Of a DNA stretch of 64,000 nt, positions 49,356-60,062 are shown piece by piece. Source of the DNA: Brevundimonas abyssalis TAR-001. Its GTDB lineage: Bacteria; Pseudomonadota; Alphaproteobacteria; Caulobacterales; Caulobacteraceae. The notes beneath the pieces were generated by a model, which saw only the letters and a list, made by a program, of their open reading frames with translations, was not told the origin of the DNA and made no database searches. The stretch is taken from positions 1-64,000 of the forward strand of contig NZ_BATC01000011.1 in NCBI RefSeq assembly GCF_000466985.1. The letters run 5' to 3'. Each line of letters begins with the position of its first letter. Position 1 is the first letter of the stretch. A program made the position numbers and the translations under genes.

Positions 49356-50423
49356 ATGCCCACTGCGGACAGGACCCGGTTCGGCGTCACCCCGGACGGC
49401 GAGGTCGTCGAGCGCGTCACCCTGCGCAACGCCGGCGGCATGCAGGTGGACGTCATCACCCTGGGCGCGTCCCTGCAGGGGGTTCAGGTTCCGGACCGCG
49501 AGGGCCGCCTCGGCCATGTGCTGTTGGGCCACGACACGCTGGAGCCCTATCTGCGCCAGCCCCACTTCATGGGCGCCTGCGTCGGGCGTTACGCCAATCG
49601 CATCGGCGGCGCCGCCTTCACCCTCGACGGCCGCCGCTTCCGCATCACCGCCAATGAAGGCTCCAACGCCCTGCACGGCGGGGTCCGGGGGCTGGACAAG
49701 GTGGTCTGGCGCATCGAGTCGGCTGACCCGCATCAGGTGGTGCTGCGCCACGTCAGCCCCGACGGCGATCAGGGCTTTCCCGGCGAGCTCACCATCACCG
49801 CCACCTACCGGCTGGCCCCCGAGGCCGACCAGCTGGACCTGATCCTTGAAGCGGTCACCGATGCACCCACCGTGGTGTCGCTGGCGCCCCACGGCTATTT
49901 CAACCTGGCCGGGGCGGACGGCGGGCGCGACGTGATGGATCACCATCTGACTCTCGCCGCCTCGGCTTATACGCCCGTGGATGAGGGCCTGATTCCCACG
50001 GGCGAAATCCGCCCCGTGGACGACACACCCTTCGACTTCCGAACCGCGCGACGCATCGGCGACCGGGTCCGGGACGCGCACGACGCCCAGATCCGCATCG
50101 GCCGCGGCTATGACCACAATTTCGTCCGCGACGAGGGGCGGACCGACACGCCGACCTTCGCCGCGCGGGTGACCGATCCAGCCTCCGGCCGCGCGATGGA
50201 GCTGCTGACCACCGAGCCGGGGCTGCAGTTTTACTCCGGCAATTTCCTGACCGGCGAGTTGATCGGCCGCAACGGCGTCGCCTATGGCCAGGGCCAGGGC
50301 CTGTGTCTCGAACCCCAGAATTTCCCGGACGCGCCGAACCAGCCGGGTTTCCCCTCGGCGCGGCTCGATCCGGGCCAGCGCTATCGCCACCACACGATCT
50401 GGCGGTTCTCCGTGATCCCGTGA
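49356..50423 (+). CDS. galM: Aldose 1-epimerase (mutarotase)
   Basis: A 355-residue mutarotase with the family motifs GRYANRIGGAAF, NEGSNALHGG, VSLAPHGYFNLAG (catalytic His) and GLCLEPQNFPDAPN with the catalytic Glu. It interconverts alpha and beta anomers so that the sugar dehydrogenase receives the right form. AAGGAG touches the ATG at 49350, so the ATG at 49356 is the better start. It closes the sugar operon; the next gene is convergent with a 22-base gap. Confidence 0.92.
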   Translation: MPTADRTRFGVTPDGEVVERVTLRNAGGMQVDVITLGASLQGVQVPDREGRLGHVLLGHDTLEPYLRQPHFMGACVGRYANRIGGAAFTLDGRRFRITANEGSNALHGGVRGLDKVVWRIESADPHQVVLRHVSPDGDQGFPGELTITATYRLAPEADQLDLILEAVTDAPTVVSLAPHGYFNLAGADGGRDVMDHHLTLAASAYTPVDEGLIPTGEIRPVDDTPFDFRTARRIGDRVRDAHDAQIRIGRGYDHNFVRDEGRTDTPTFAARVTDPASGRAMELLTTEPGLQFYSGNFLTGELIGRNGVAYGQGQGLCLEPQNFPDAPNQPGFPSARLDPGQRYRHHTIWRFSVIP

Positions 50424-50445
50424 CGCCGGCGCGCGATGGCCCCGG

Positions 50446-52137
50446 TCAGGACGCGGCGGCGAGGTCTCTGGCCACGGCCTCGGCGCGCGGCCCCAGGATC
50501 AGGTGCGCCCCGACCGTCGTCACCGCCACCCCCCGCGCGCCCAAGGCCTTGAGCGCGGCGACGTCGAGTCCGGACACGGCCTTCAGGCGCAGCAGCACCC
50601 GGCCGTCACGTCGCTCGACCGACAGGACATTGCTCCGTCCGCCCAAGGCCGCCAGCCAGTCGTCGGCGTTCCCGGCGCCCGCAACGGGCGCAGCGGTCAG
50701 AGCCGCGCGGATCTCATCCGCCACCTGATCAGCGATGGGGCCCAGCACCACCTGCAGCGCCCGGTCCGAGGGCCTCACCAGCCCGCGCGCGCCAAGCGCC
50801 TTCAGCCCGGCCTCATCCACCGCGCTTTGGTCGTTCAGAATCAGCCGCAAGCGGGTGGTGCAGGCGTCCACGCTCTCCACATTGGCCGCCCCGCCCAGCG
50901 CCGCCAGATAGGCCGCGCCGCGTCCGCCGGACGTGGTGGTCTGCACGGCGCCGGACGCCGCCATCGGTTCGTCCTCGCGCCCCGGCGTCTTCAGGTCCAT
51001 CCAGCGGATCACCAGCCGGAACAGGCCGTAGTAGAGCGCGAAATAGACCAGCCCCACCGGGATCAGCATCAGCGGCCGCGTGGACTGGTTGAAGTTCAGC
51101 ACATAGTCGAACAGCCCCGCCGAAAAGCCGAAGCCCAGCTTCACGTCCAGCAGGCTCATGATCACCATGGCCGCGCCGGTCAGCACCGTGTGCACGGCGT
51201 ACAGCACCGGGGCCAGGAACATGAAAGTGAACTCGATGGGCTCGGTCACCCCGGTCAGGAACGCCGTCAGGGCCAGCGACATGAGCATGCCGCCCACGGC
51301 CTTTTTCCGCTCCGGTTTCGCGGCGTGATACATGGCCAGGCACGCGGCAGGCAGGCCGAACATCATCACCGGGAAGAAGCCGGACATGAACGCGCCCGCC
51401 TCGGGGTCTCCGGCGAAGAACCGGCGCAGGTCGCCGGTGACGCCCTGATAGTCCCCGATCACGAACCAGGCGATGTTGTTGAGGATGTGGTGCAGGCCGG
51501 TGACGATCAGCAGCCGGTTCAGCACCCCGTACAGGAACAGCCCCACCTCGCCCGAGCCGACGATGGCGCGGCTGAAGCCGTCCATGGCCCCGCTGATGCC
51601 GGAAAAGCCGAAGCCGATGATGGCCGCCAGCGCCAGTCCCGCCACGCCGCTGACGATGGGCACGAAGCGCCGCCCGGCGAAGAAGGCCAGATACTCTGGC
51701 AGCTTCAAGGTCGAGAACCGGTTGTAGAAATCGCCCGCGATCAGGCCGGAGATGATGCCGATGGGCACGCTGAGCCGCGCCAGCGCCCCGTCCCGCCACG
51801 CCGCCTCGGCCAGGGCGACGGCGGTTTCGGGCAGGCCCGCCACAACTTCCGGCGGCACGACCAGCAGGGCCTTGGCCCCCTCGGTGGCGATCAGGAAACA
51901 GACCACGCCCGCCAGTCCCGCCGCACCGTTGCCGTCGCGGGCGAAGCCCACCGCCACGCCGATGGCGAACAGCAGGCCCAGGTTCGAGAACACCGCGTCC
52001 CCCGCCGCAGACATGAAGGCGATGTCCAGCAGGTCCGGCTGGCCCAGCCTGAGCAGCAGGGCGGCGGCGGGCAGCACCGCGATGGGCAGCATCAGGGCGC
52101 GGCCCAGAGGCTGCAGGCGTTCGAGCAGGGCCTTCAT
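50446..52137 (-). CDS. nagE: GlcNAc-specific PTS EIICB with duplicated EIIB
   Basis: A 563-residue PTS permease. Residues 1-385 are the EIIC membrane domain with ITGVTEPIEFTFMFLAP-like and LHHILNNIAWF segments. Then come two EIIB domains: the first (about 405-480) has the phosphoryl Cys C426 in VDACTTRLRL; in the second (about 490-563) the aligned sequence is VERRDGRVLLRL, with Arg in place of Cys. The second is therefore not a phosphate carrier and may be structural. It overlaps the EIIA-HPr-EI fusion gene by ATGA. Predicted to import and phosphorylate N-acetylglucosamine. Confidence 0.9.
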   Translation of the reverse strand: MKALLERLQPLGRALMLPIAVLPAAALLLRLGQPDLLDIAFMSAAGDAVFSNLGLLFAIGVAVGFARDGNGAAGLAGVVCFLIATEGAKALLVVPPEVVAGLPETAVALAEAAWRDGALARLSVPIGIISGLIAGDFYNRFSTLKLPEYLAFFAGRRFVPIVSGVAGLALAAIIGFGFSGISGAMDGFSRAIVGSGEVGLFLYGVLNRLLIVTGLHHILNNIAWFVIGDYQGVTGDLRRFFAGDPEAGAFMSGFFPVMMFGLPAACLAMYHAAKPERKKAVGGMLMSLALTAFLTGVTEPIEFTFMFLAPVLYAVHTVLTGAAMVIMSLLDVKLGFGFSAGLFDYVLNFNQSTRPLMLIPVGLVYFALYYGLFRLVIRWMDLKTPGREDEPMAASGAVQTTTSGGRGAAYLAALGGAANVESVDACTTRLRLILNDQSAVDEAGLKALGARGLVRPSDRALQVVLGPIADQVADEIRAALTAAPVAGAGNADDWLAALGGRSNVLSVERRDGRVLLRLKAVSGLDVAALKALGARGVAVTTVGAHLILGPRAEAVARDLAAAS

Positions 52138-54640
52138 CGGTCGGCTCCCCTTCGGAAATCATCGGCAAGGGCGCGCACCTCGTCCACCGACGCGCACGCC
52201 AGCGCCCGCGTCGCCAGATCGCGGCAGACATCCATGGTCAGGCCGCGCAGCAGCGCCTTCAGGTCCGGCAGCACGGCGGGCGCCGCCGACAGTTCGGTGA
52301 CGCCCAGCCCCACGAGGATCGGCGCGGCGGCCATGTCGCCCGCCAGTCCGCCGCACACCCCGACCCAGCGCCCCTTCGCCTGACCCGCCTCGCAGGTCTG
52401 GCGGATCAGGCGCAGGACGGCGGGGTGCAGCCCGTCGATGTCGGCGGCCACCGCCGGATTGCCCCGGTCGCGGGCCAGCACATATTGCGTCAGGTCATTG
52501 GTGCCGATGGACAGGAAGTCGGCCTGTTCGGCGATCAGGTCGGCCGTGACGGCGGCGGCGGGCGTCTCGATCATCACGCCCAGCTGCACCGGCGTGGCCA
52601 CGCCCATGTCGCGCCGCGCCTCCTCCAGCATGCGGCGCACGGCGGCCAGTTCGTCGGGGCTGGCGACCATGGGGACCATGATCTTGCACTGGCCGGCGGG
52701 CGCGACGCGCAGGATGGCGCGCAGCTGGGTCATCAACATCTGCGGCCGCCACAGGCCCACCCGCACCCCGCGCAGGCCCAGCGCCGGGTTCTCCTCATGG
52801 GGAATGGGCAGATAGGGCATGGGCTTGTCGCCGCCCGCGTCCAGGGTCCGCACAATCAGCGGCCGTCCGCCCAGCCCGTCGGCGATGGCCTGATACTGGG
52901 CCGCCTGTTCGTCCTCGTCCGGCGCCGTGTCCCGTTCGAGGAACAGGAACTCGGTGCGCAGCAGCCCGCAGCCTTCCGCGCCGTTGGCCACCGCCCGTTC
53001 GGCCTCGCCCACAGCGCCCAGATTGGCGAACACCTCGATGCGGGTTCCGTCCAGCAGGCGGCAGTCCTCGCCCGCGTTCTCAAGAGCGGCGGCGTGGCGC
53101 TGGTGGCGCCGGGCCAGCTCGGTCTGCGCGGCCCCCAGCGCCGCCGCGTCGGGCGACACCCGCAGGTCCCGGCGTCGGCGTCCAGGATCAGGGCGGCCCC
53201 GTCCATCACATCCATCAGCGCGTCGCCCACCGCCACCAGACACGGCAGGCCCATGGACGCGGCCAGGATGGCCACGTGGGACGTGGGCCCGCCCCGCGCG
53301 ATGCACAGCCCGCCGATCCGCGACGGGTCCAGCGCCATGACCTGCGACGGGGCCAGCTCTTCGGCGATGACCACGGCGCCCTGCGGCACATCGGGGCCGC
53401 CCTCGCCTTCGCCGGTCAGCACCGCCAGCACCTGACGCTCCAGATCCTTCAGGTCGTCCACCCGCTCGGCCATGCGCCGGTCGCCCAGGGCGTTCAGGGC
53501 CTGCACGAAACCGTCGATGGCGGTTCGCCAGGCATGTCCCGCGCTGCGCCCTTCGTTGATGCCGCGCTGTGCCGAGGCCAGCAGTTCCGGATCGTCCAGA
53601 AAGGCCAGATGGGCGCCGGCGATGGCGCCGCGCGTGGCGTCGCCGCCGGTCAGGGCCTGCAGCCGCTCGCGCACCGTCTCCAGCGCCCCGTTTAAAGCAT
53701 CGTGCTCGGCGCTCGCGCCGCGCCCGTCGACGGAAACCTCGATCTCGGTGCGGATCAGCCGCGCGGCCTGGCCGATGGCCACGCCCGGCGCCGCCGTCAC
53801 CCCGCGCAGCACTCCGGTGTGCAGCGCCCGCCGGGGCCTTGGGACCGGCTCCGGCGTGACCTTCGCGGCGGGCGCCGCCCCCGCCTCGCCCATGCCGCCC
53901 TCGATCAGTTCGGCGAGGGCCTCGACCGCCCGCGCCGCGTCCGGCCCGCTGGCCGACAGGGTGATGGCGTCCCCGTGCCGGATGGCCAGGGCCATGACGC
54001 CCACCGGGCTCCTCGCGCTGGAACGGCGGTTGAAGGCCGCCACCGTCACCTCGGCGTCGAACCCCTTGGCCAGGGCCGCGATGCGCGCGGCCGGGCGGGC
54101 GTGGATGCCGTGGGCCAGCGGCGTCACCACCTTGCGTTCAGCCTCGACACCCGCAGCCTCAACAACCGGCCCCGTCCTGCCCGACGCCCGCAGTGTCATC
54201 AGCGGATCGCCCGCCTGGACCTCGCGGTCGGTGACCCGGTTCGCCACCTCGAAGGCCTCGCCGTTGGTGATGATGATGGGTGTGATCAGGCTCTTCGCCT
54301 GCCCCCCGATCAGGTCCAGATCGAACTCGATCAGCGGGTCGCCCGCCTTCACCGCCTGCCCCTCGATGACGCGGGCGGTGAAGCCCTCGCCCTTCAGGGC
54401 CACGGTCTCCAGCCCGATGTGCATCAGTACCTCGACTCCGCTCTCGCCACGGAGCGTCACCGCGTGGAGCGCAGGCGCCAGGATCGTCACCACTCCGTCG
54501 CAGGGCGCGCGCAACACGCCCTCGATGGGGTCCACCGCCACCCCGTCCCCCATCATCCGCTCGGCGAAGACCGGGTCCGGCGCCTCGGAGAGCGGCGCGG
54601 CCCAGCCGGCCATGGGCGCGACGAGGACGATGTCGGTCAT
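52134..54640 (-). CDS. PTS EIIA-HPr-EI triple fusion (frame break near 53169)
   Basis: A reconstructed protein of about 835 residues joining three phosphocarriers. EIIA-Glc-like (1-150) has H59 and phosphoryl H74 in VLMHIGLET. HPr (170-250) has H180 in GIHARPAARIA. EI (from about 275) has H455 in GGPTSHVAILA and later LLRTEFLF, DFLSIGTNDLTQYVLARDR and VCGGLAGD. It would pass phosphate from PEP to NagE. The frame breaks in a GGG run (53168-53170 on the plus strand); one G restores DADAGDLRVSPDAAALGAAQ. It overlaps both nagE and the GH20 gene by four bases, so all are coupled. Confidence 0.88.
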
Positions 54641-56939
54641 GGGCGCTCCCGGCTGCCGAGGGTGATGCGCTCGACCGCCCAGATCGGGTCGACCGAGTCC
54701 CGCGTGAACCGCAGGCACAGGTCATGGCGGCCGTCCTGCGGCGCGATCTCGCCGGTCAGGACAGTGATGCCGTCATTGTCCACGGCGGGCGTCAGCGACA
54801 GGGCGCCGATGAGCGGCCCCTCGCAGTTGTCCAGCCGGATCTCCAACTCGCCGTGCGGCGTGGACATGGGATGCAGCGGCACAGAGTCTCGCGCCGCGCC
54901 CACCTGATAGTTGAAGGGGTGAGACCCCACATGCGCGGTCACCATGGTCACCCCGTCCAGCGGCGCCGCCTCATAGACCCAGCAGGGATTGAGGATGTCG
55001 GTCACCAGCACGGCGCGTTCGTCCGTGTCCGGGCCACGCGGCGCGTCATCCTCCAGCGCCAGCACCAGCCCGCCCGTGCACTGGGCCAGCTGATGGCTGG
55101 TGCGGATCACCGCGTCCCGGGCGGACACGGTCCATTCGCGCTCGCGGCCGATGGGCTCGCCGTTCAGCCAGGTGGACGCCCGGACCACGGCGCCCGACTG
55201 GACGATCACTGCGTCCTCATAGACCGCCGCGTCGGACGTCACATCCCCGCCGTCGGTCGTGTAGCGGATCTCGCCCGCGCCCAGTTCATTGGACAGCGCC
55301 ACCGCGATCCCGGCGTCGTCCTCGGCCAGGTCCAGCGACAGCATCGGCTCCAGCCAGATGGTCGCGTGGGTCACGCCCAGGGCCTCATAACGATCCAGCT
55401 GGTCGGGCAGGCGCGCCGCGAAGCCCGCCCAGTCGTTCACGTGGGGCGGCGACCAGGCCAGCTCCGCCACCGCCGCCATGCGCGGGAACAGCTTGTCCCA
55501 CAGCCGCTCCTCGGTGCGGATGTGCTCGGTCCAGACATTGCCCTGCACGCCCAGGATATGATCCAGCTGGTCCTCGGTCAGGGCGTCCGGCGCCGGGTCG
55601 AAGGCGTAGACATCCCGGGTGCTGATCACCGCGCCGCGTCCGGGCGACTCGTCCGGACTGTGGCTCTGGCGATGGTCGAAATACAGGACCGGCGCGGGCG
55701 TCAGCACCGTGTCGTGCCCCATCCGCGCCGCCTCGATGGCGCCGTCGATGCCGCGCCAGGACATGACCGTCGCGTTGGGCGCCAGGCCGCCTTCCAGGAT
55801 CTCGTCCCAGCCGATCAGGCGTCGGCCATTGGCGTTCAGGTGGCGCTCGATGCGCCGCACGAACCAGCTCTGCAGTTCATTCTCGTCCGCGACGCCCAGC
55901 TCGGCCATGCGCGCCTGGATGTGGGCGTTGGCCTCCCACTGGTCCTTGACCGCCTCGTCGCCGCCGATGTGGATGTATTCGCTGGGGAACAGGGCCATGA
56001 CCTCGTCCAGCACCGTCTCCAGGAATTCGAACGTCCCGTCCTCGATGTTGAACAGCCAGGGGAACACGCCCCAGTCGGTGAACACCGCGTCCGGCAGGTC
56101 CTCGACCGATCCCAGCTCCGGATAGGCGACGACGGCCGCCAGGGCGTGGCCCGGCATCTCGATCTCGGGCACCACCGTGATGTTCAGCGCGGCCGCATAG
56201 GCCACGATCTCGCGCACCTGATCCTGGGTGTAGAACCCGCCGTAAAGCAGCGGCTCGCCGGTCTCGTCGAAGCCCGCCGCCCCGGCCTGCTGCCGCCACG
56301 CGCCCACCTCGGTCAGGCGCGGATACGCGTTGATCTCCAGCCGCCAGGCCTGGTCGTCGGTCAAGTGCCAGTGCAGTACGTTCAGCTTGTGCGTGGCCAT
56401 GACGTCGATCAGGTCGCGGACCATCTCGATGCTCTGGAAATGGCGCGCCGAATCCAGCATCAGCCCGCGCCAGCCGAAGCGCGGCGCATCCTCGATGGTC
56501 GTCGCGGCGATCTCGACCGCGCCCTGCCCCGCCTCGGCGGTGGCCAGCTGCCACAGGCTCACCCCGCCATACAGCAGGCCGCCGAAGTCCGAGGCGCCGA
56601 TGGTCGCCCCGCCCGGTCCGACCGCCAGCCATAGGCGTCCTCGGCGCCGCCCTCATTGCGTTCGAAGACGATGCCCGCCCCGGGCGCGTCCGACACGGCC
56701 AGCTCAAGCCCTCGGGTGCGCCGGATCAGGTCGATGAAGTATGCGGCGGCCCGCGCCGCCTCCGCATCGCCGGGCGGGATCCGCACCACGGTGGCGGCGT
56801 CCAGGCGGAACACGCCCTCAGCGGGCGTGGCGGCGACGGGCGCCGGAATCAGGGAAGGGGCCTGCGCCCACGACGGGGCCGCGACCGTCATCAGTCCGGC
56901 TACGGACAGGACGACGGCGGATGAAATGGTCTTGATCAT
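54637..56939 (-). CDS. GH20 beta-N-acetylhexosaminidase (frame break near 56628)
   Basis: A reconstructed, secreted 767-residue hexosaminidase. The signal peptide ends near APSWAQ, a GH20b-like N-terminal domain follows, and the catalytic barrel contains GWRGLMLDSARHFQ, NVLHWHLTDDQAWR, PEIEMPGHA and YIHIGGDEAVKD with the catalytic Asp-Glu pair (about D328/E329). The C-terminus carries a beta-sandwich region with ALSNELGAGEIRYTTDG. It releases GlcNAc from chitooligosaccharides in the periplasm or outside. The frame breaks at TATGGCTGG; one C gives AYGLAVGPGGATIGASDFGG. Confidence 0.88.
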
Positions 56940-56974
56940 GAAATGCCCCTCGCACTCGGGAAGACTTTCCGGCG

Positions 56975-57004
56975 AAAGACGGGGCGGCGCAATGCGGCCG
57001 CCCC
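56975..57004 (-). terminator. Terminator-like hairpin between the TonB receptor and GH20 genes
   Basis: GGGGCGGC (56981-56988) and GCCGCCCC (56997-57004) pair perfectly over an eight-base loop. On the minus strand it is followed by GTCTTT, a weak U-tract. It lies downstream of the TonB receptor and could terminate it or cause partial read-through into GH20. Confidence 0.5.
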
Positions 57005-57073
57005 AGTTCGCTCAGGGGATAGGCTGACGAAGGCGGCGCGGGACGGCGGGATCGTCCGCCCCGCGCCCCTGCG

Positions 57074-59805
57074 TCAGAAGTTGACGGCGAGCGTCGCCAT
57101 CAGCTTTCGGCCGGTCCGGTACACGCCGCGCGGCAGCGCCACCGTGTCCGCATAGTTGTAGTACTCGCTGTCCAGCAGGTTCTGGCCCGCGAAGGTCATG
57201 CTGACCTGGTCGCTGAAGGCCCAGCTGACCGTGGCGTCCAGGTTCTCATGGTCGTCCACGTACATGTTGTTGGCCCGGTCCACGCCGGTGAAATACTCCG
57301 AGCGCCAGCTGTAGCCCAGGCGGGCCGAGAACGGTCCGTTCTCGTAGAACGGGCTGATGTTCAGCTGGTGGTTGGAGTTGTACGGCAGCGGATCGCCGTT
57401 ATCCGCCTCGGCGTCCACATAGGTGTAGTTGGCCAGCAGGCCGAAGCCGTAGGCGAAGGTCTGCTGATAGGCCAGGGCCACGCCGCGCACCTGGGCCGAG
57501 CCGGCGTTGGCCGGGCGGCTGATCTGATAGGTGGTGACCGCCTGCTGGGCCTGGTTGAAGTGATCCTCGGGCGAGGTCTGCTGCAGGATGTAGTTGTCGA
57601 TATCCTTGTAGAAGAACTCGGCGCCCAGGATGGCCTCGGGCTGGAAGTACCACTCCAGCGAGGCGTGCAGGTTCAGCGATTCATACGGGTTCAGGTCCGG
57701 ATTGCCGCCGCCGCCGGTCAGAATCTGGTCCGACAGCCAGAAGTAGTTGGACATGTCCGCGAAGTTCGGTCGCGCGATCACCTGGGCCGCCGACAGGCGC
57801 AGGATCAGGTCGTCGGCCAGATCGATGGCCACGTTCACGCTGGGCAGCCAGTTGTCGTACTCCTTGGTGGCCACCACCCACTCCCAGTCGGCCTCGGTCG
57901 TGCCGCAACCGGACGCCGTCTGGTTGATGCAGGTGTAGCCGCCGCTCTCGGATTCGGTGCGCACATAGCGCAGGCCGAAGTTGCCGCGCATCCGGCCGGT
58001 GTCGAAGTCGGCCTGCACATAGGCGGCGTGGGCCGCTTCCTGGATGTTCCAGTTCTGCGAGGTGAACTCGGCGTTGCCGAACACGGTCACTTCCGGGGCG
58101 GTCTGCCACGGTTGCAGATAGCCGCCCGACGCCAGGTAGTCCGCCAGGGCCGCCCCGTCGATGACGAAGCGCGTGCGCATCTGGTCGTTGACGTCGAAGC
58201 CTTCCAGATAGTTCGACGGCACCTGGCGCGGGTTGAACATGGAGGTGTCGCCCACATAGCCGTAGATCGGGATCGACACGCCGGACATGCGCTGGTCGGT
58301 CTCATGGTCGCGGTACTTGTAGCCGAACTGGATGCGGTTGATCGCGCCCATGAGCTCATAGCCCAGGTCGATCTGGGCGTACTGCTCCTCGTCGGTGGTC
58401 GGCTTGGCGACGATGTTGCCGCCCCAGCCCGAGTTCCAGCCCGTCGGGCCCTGGGTCGGATCGCCCGCGCCCCACCCGCCGTCGAAGGCGAAGGCCGTCG
58501 GATCGTCCATGATGTTGTCTTCATAGGTCACCACGCCGGGCCGCCCGGGCGCGCCCGAGATGTCCACCGTATAGTTCGACCAGTTCAGGAACTCGCCGAA
58601 CAGCTGGCGCTGGGTGCCGCCGTCGGCCGTGGTGTAGCCCGCCACCGCCGACACATCCCAGCGGTCGCCGGTCCATTCCAGGTTCAGCCGGTAGCTGTCC
58701 GAGGTCATGGCGGCCTCGCGGTACTGCACGTCCAGCACCGACAGGGCGTTGTCGAACGTCGCCCGGGTGATGATCCCGTCCTCGACCGTGATGTCGGTCA
58801 GACGGTCGAGCGCGTTCCATGTGTTGCCCTGGAAGGCGAACATGGACTGGTTGGTGTTGTCATAGCTGGCGTCGATGCGCAGCCAGTCGAAATTGATCTC
58901 CAGGTTCGGCGTCGGCCGCCACTGGAGGGCCGCCATGTAGCTGTCGCGGTCGCGCTGCTGCTCGAAATAGGAGGCCGCCAGGGCGTTCAGGCCGATGGCG
59001 TCCGGATTGGCCGCCAGGGTGTCCGCGCAGGCGCCGACACAGGTGGGAGAGCCCGGCTTCCACGACGCTGGGTCGACGGCAGATAGTCCGACGCCGTCAC
59101 CGTGCCGTAGGACTGCACCCCGTCGCGGCGCAGGAAGTCGCTGGCCCGCTGGGCGGCCACCAGCACGCCGAAGGTGCGCTCCGGGTTGGTCCAGTTGCCC
59201 ATGACCGAATACTGGAAGTCGCCTTCCTCGGAGCGGTCGTTCCACAGATAGGTCACCGCGCCCGAAATGGGGTCGATGCCCGCGTCCAGCGGACGCCGCG
59301 TGTTGACGATCACCGTGCCGCCGATGGAGCCCTCGTCGATGCGCGGCTCGGGCGTCTTGTAGACCTCGACGCTGCCCACGATCTGCGGCGCCAGCAGCGC
59401 ATAGTTGAAGGTCCGGCCCGGCTGATCCAGGATGAACCAGTCCGCCGAGGCCACCGTCTGGCCGTTCAGCAGGGTCCGGTTCAGCGCGGGGTCGGTGCCC
59501 AGGATCGAGACCTTCTCGCCCTGGCCGAACTCCCGGTCGATGGTCACGCCCGGGATGATGGTGATGGCCTCGGCCACGTTGGAGGACGGGAAGCGGCCCA
59601 CATCCTCGGCCGTCACCACGTCGATGATGGAGTTGGAGCTGCGCTTGGTCTCCAGCGATTGCTGAAGCGAGGCGCGGATGCCGGTGACGACGACCTCGTC
59701 GACCTCTGTCACATCCGGTCCCGTTTGGGCCATGGCGGCGCCGGCGGCCATGATGGCCAGACCGCTGACGGATGCTGCAATGAGCGATTTACGAACTCTG
59801 GTCAC
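57074..59805 (-). CDS. TonB-dependent receptor, GlcNAc locus (frame break near 59078)
   Basis: A reconstructed receptor of about 910 residues. It has signal peptide GAAMAQ, the TonB box region DEVVVTGIRASLQQSLETKR and plug motifs IDVVTAEDVGRFPSSNVAEA, typical of the large Caulobacterales/Xanthomonadales sugar receptors, with a barrel ending KLMATLAVNF. It probably imports chitooligosaccharides. GTG 59803-59805 has GGGGAGAG six bases upstream and starts TRVRKSLIAA; the ATG at 59823 is less suitable. The frame breaks at CTGCCGTCGACC; a C restores YLPVDPASWKPG. Confidence 0.85.
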
Positions 59806-59865
59806 CCGGCACTCTCCCCTCAAAGATGGGGACCCCCGTCCCCAAGCCGATTGAAGCCCAATATA

Positions 59866-60003
59866 ATACCAATGAGCCCGCTTTCTCGTTGCAGGAACAC
59901 GGGTGTATCAGGCCAATGAACCGAACACTGCCCCATTACGAAAAAATGACAAGCCCAAAATGAGGCCAATTCCGAACAAATTTGATATTGGTATCTCATT
60001 GGT
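59866..60003. promoter_or_regulatory. Candidate GntR operators, ATACCAAT/ATTGGTAT
   Basis: The 257-base gap between the TonB receptor and the GntR gene has ATACCAAT at 59866-59873 and its inverse ATTGGTAT at 59987-59994, the latter closely followed by CATTGGTC at 59997-60003. The flanking CTCATTGGTAT sequence is shared in inverted form. One site faces each gene, as expected for a GntR regulator controlling both. Confidence 0.5.
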
Positions 60004-60062
60004 CCGGTGTTACCGTCACCGACGACGCGGGATGATCGGCCCGCACGGGGGAGGTTTCGTCC

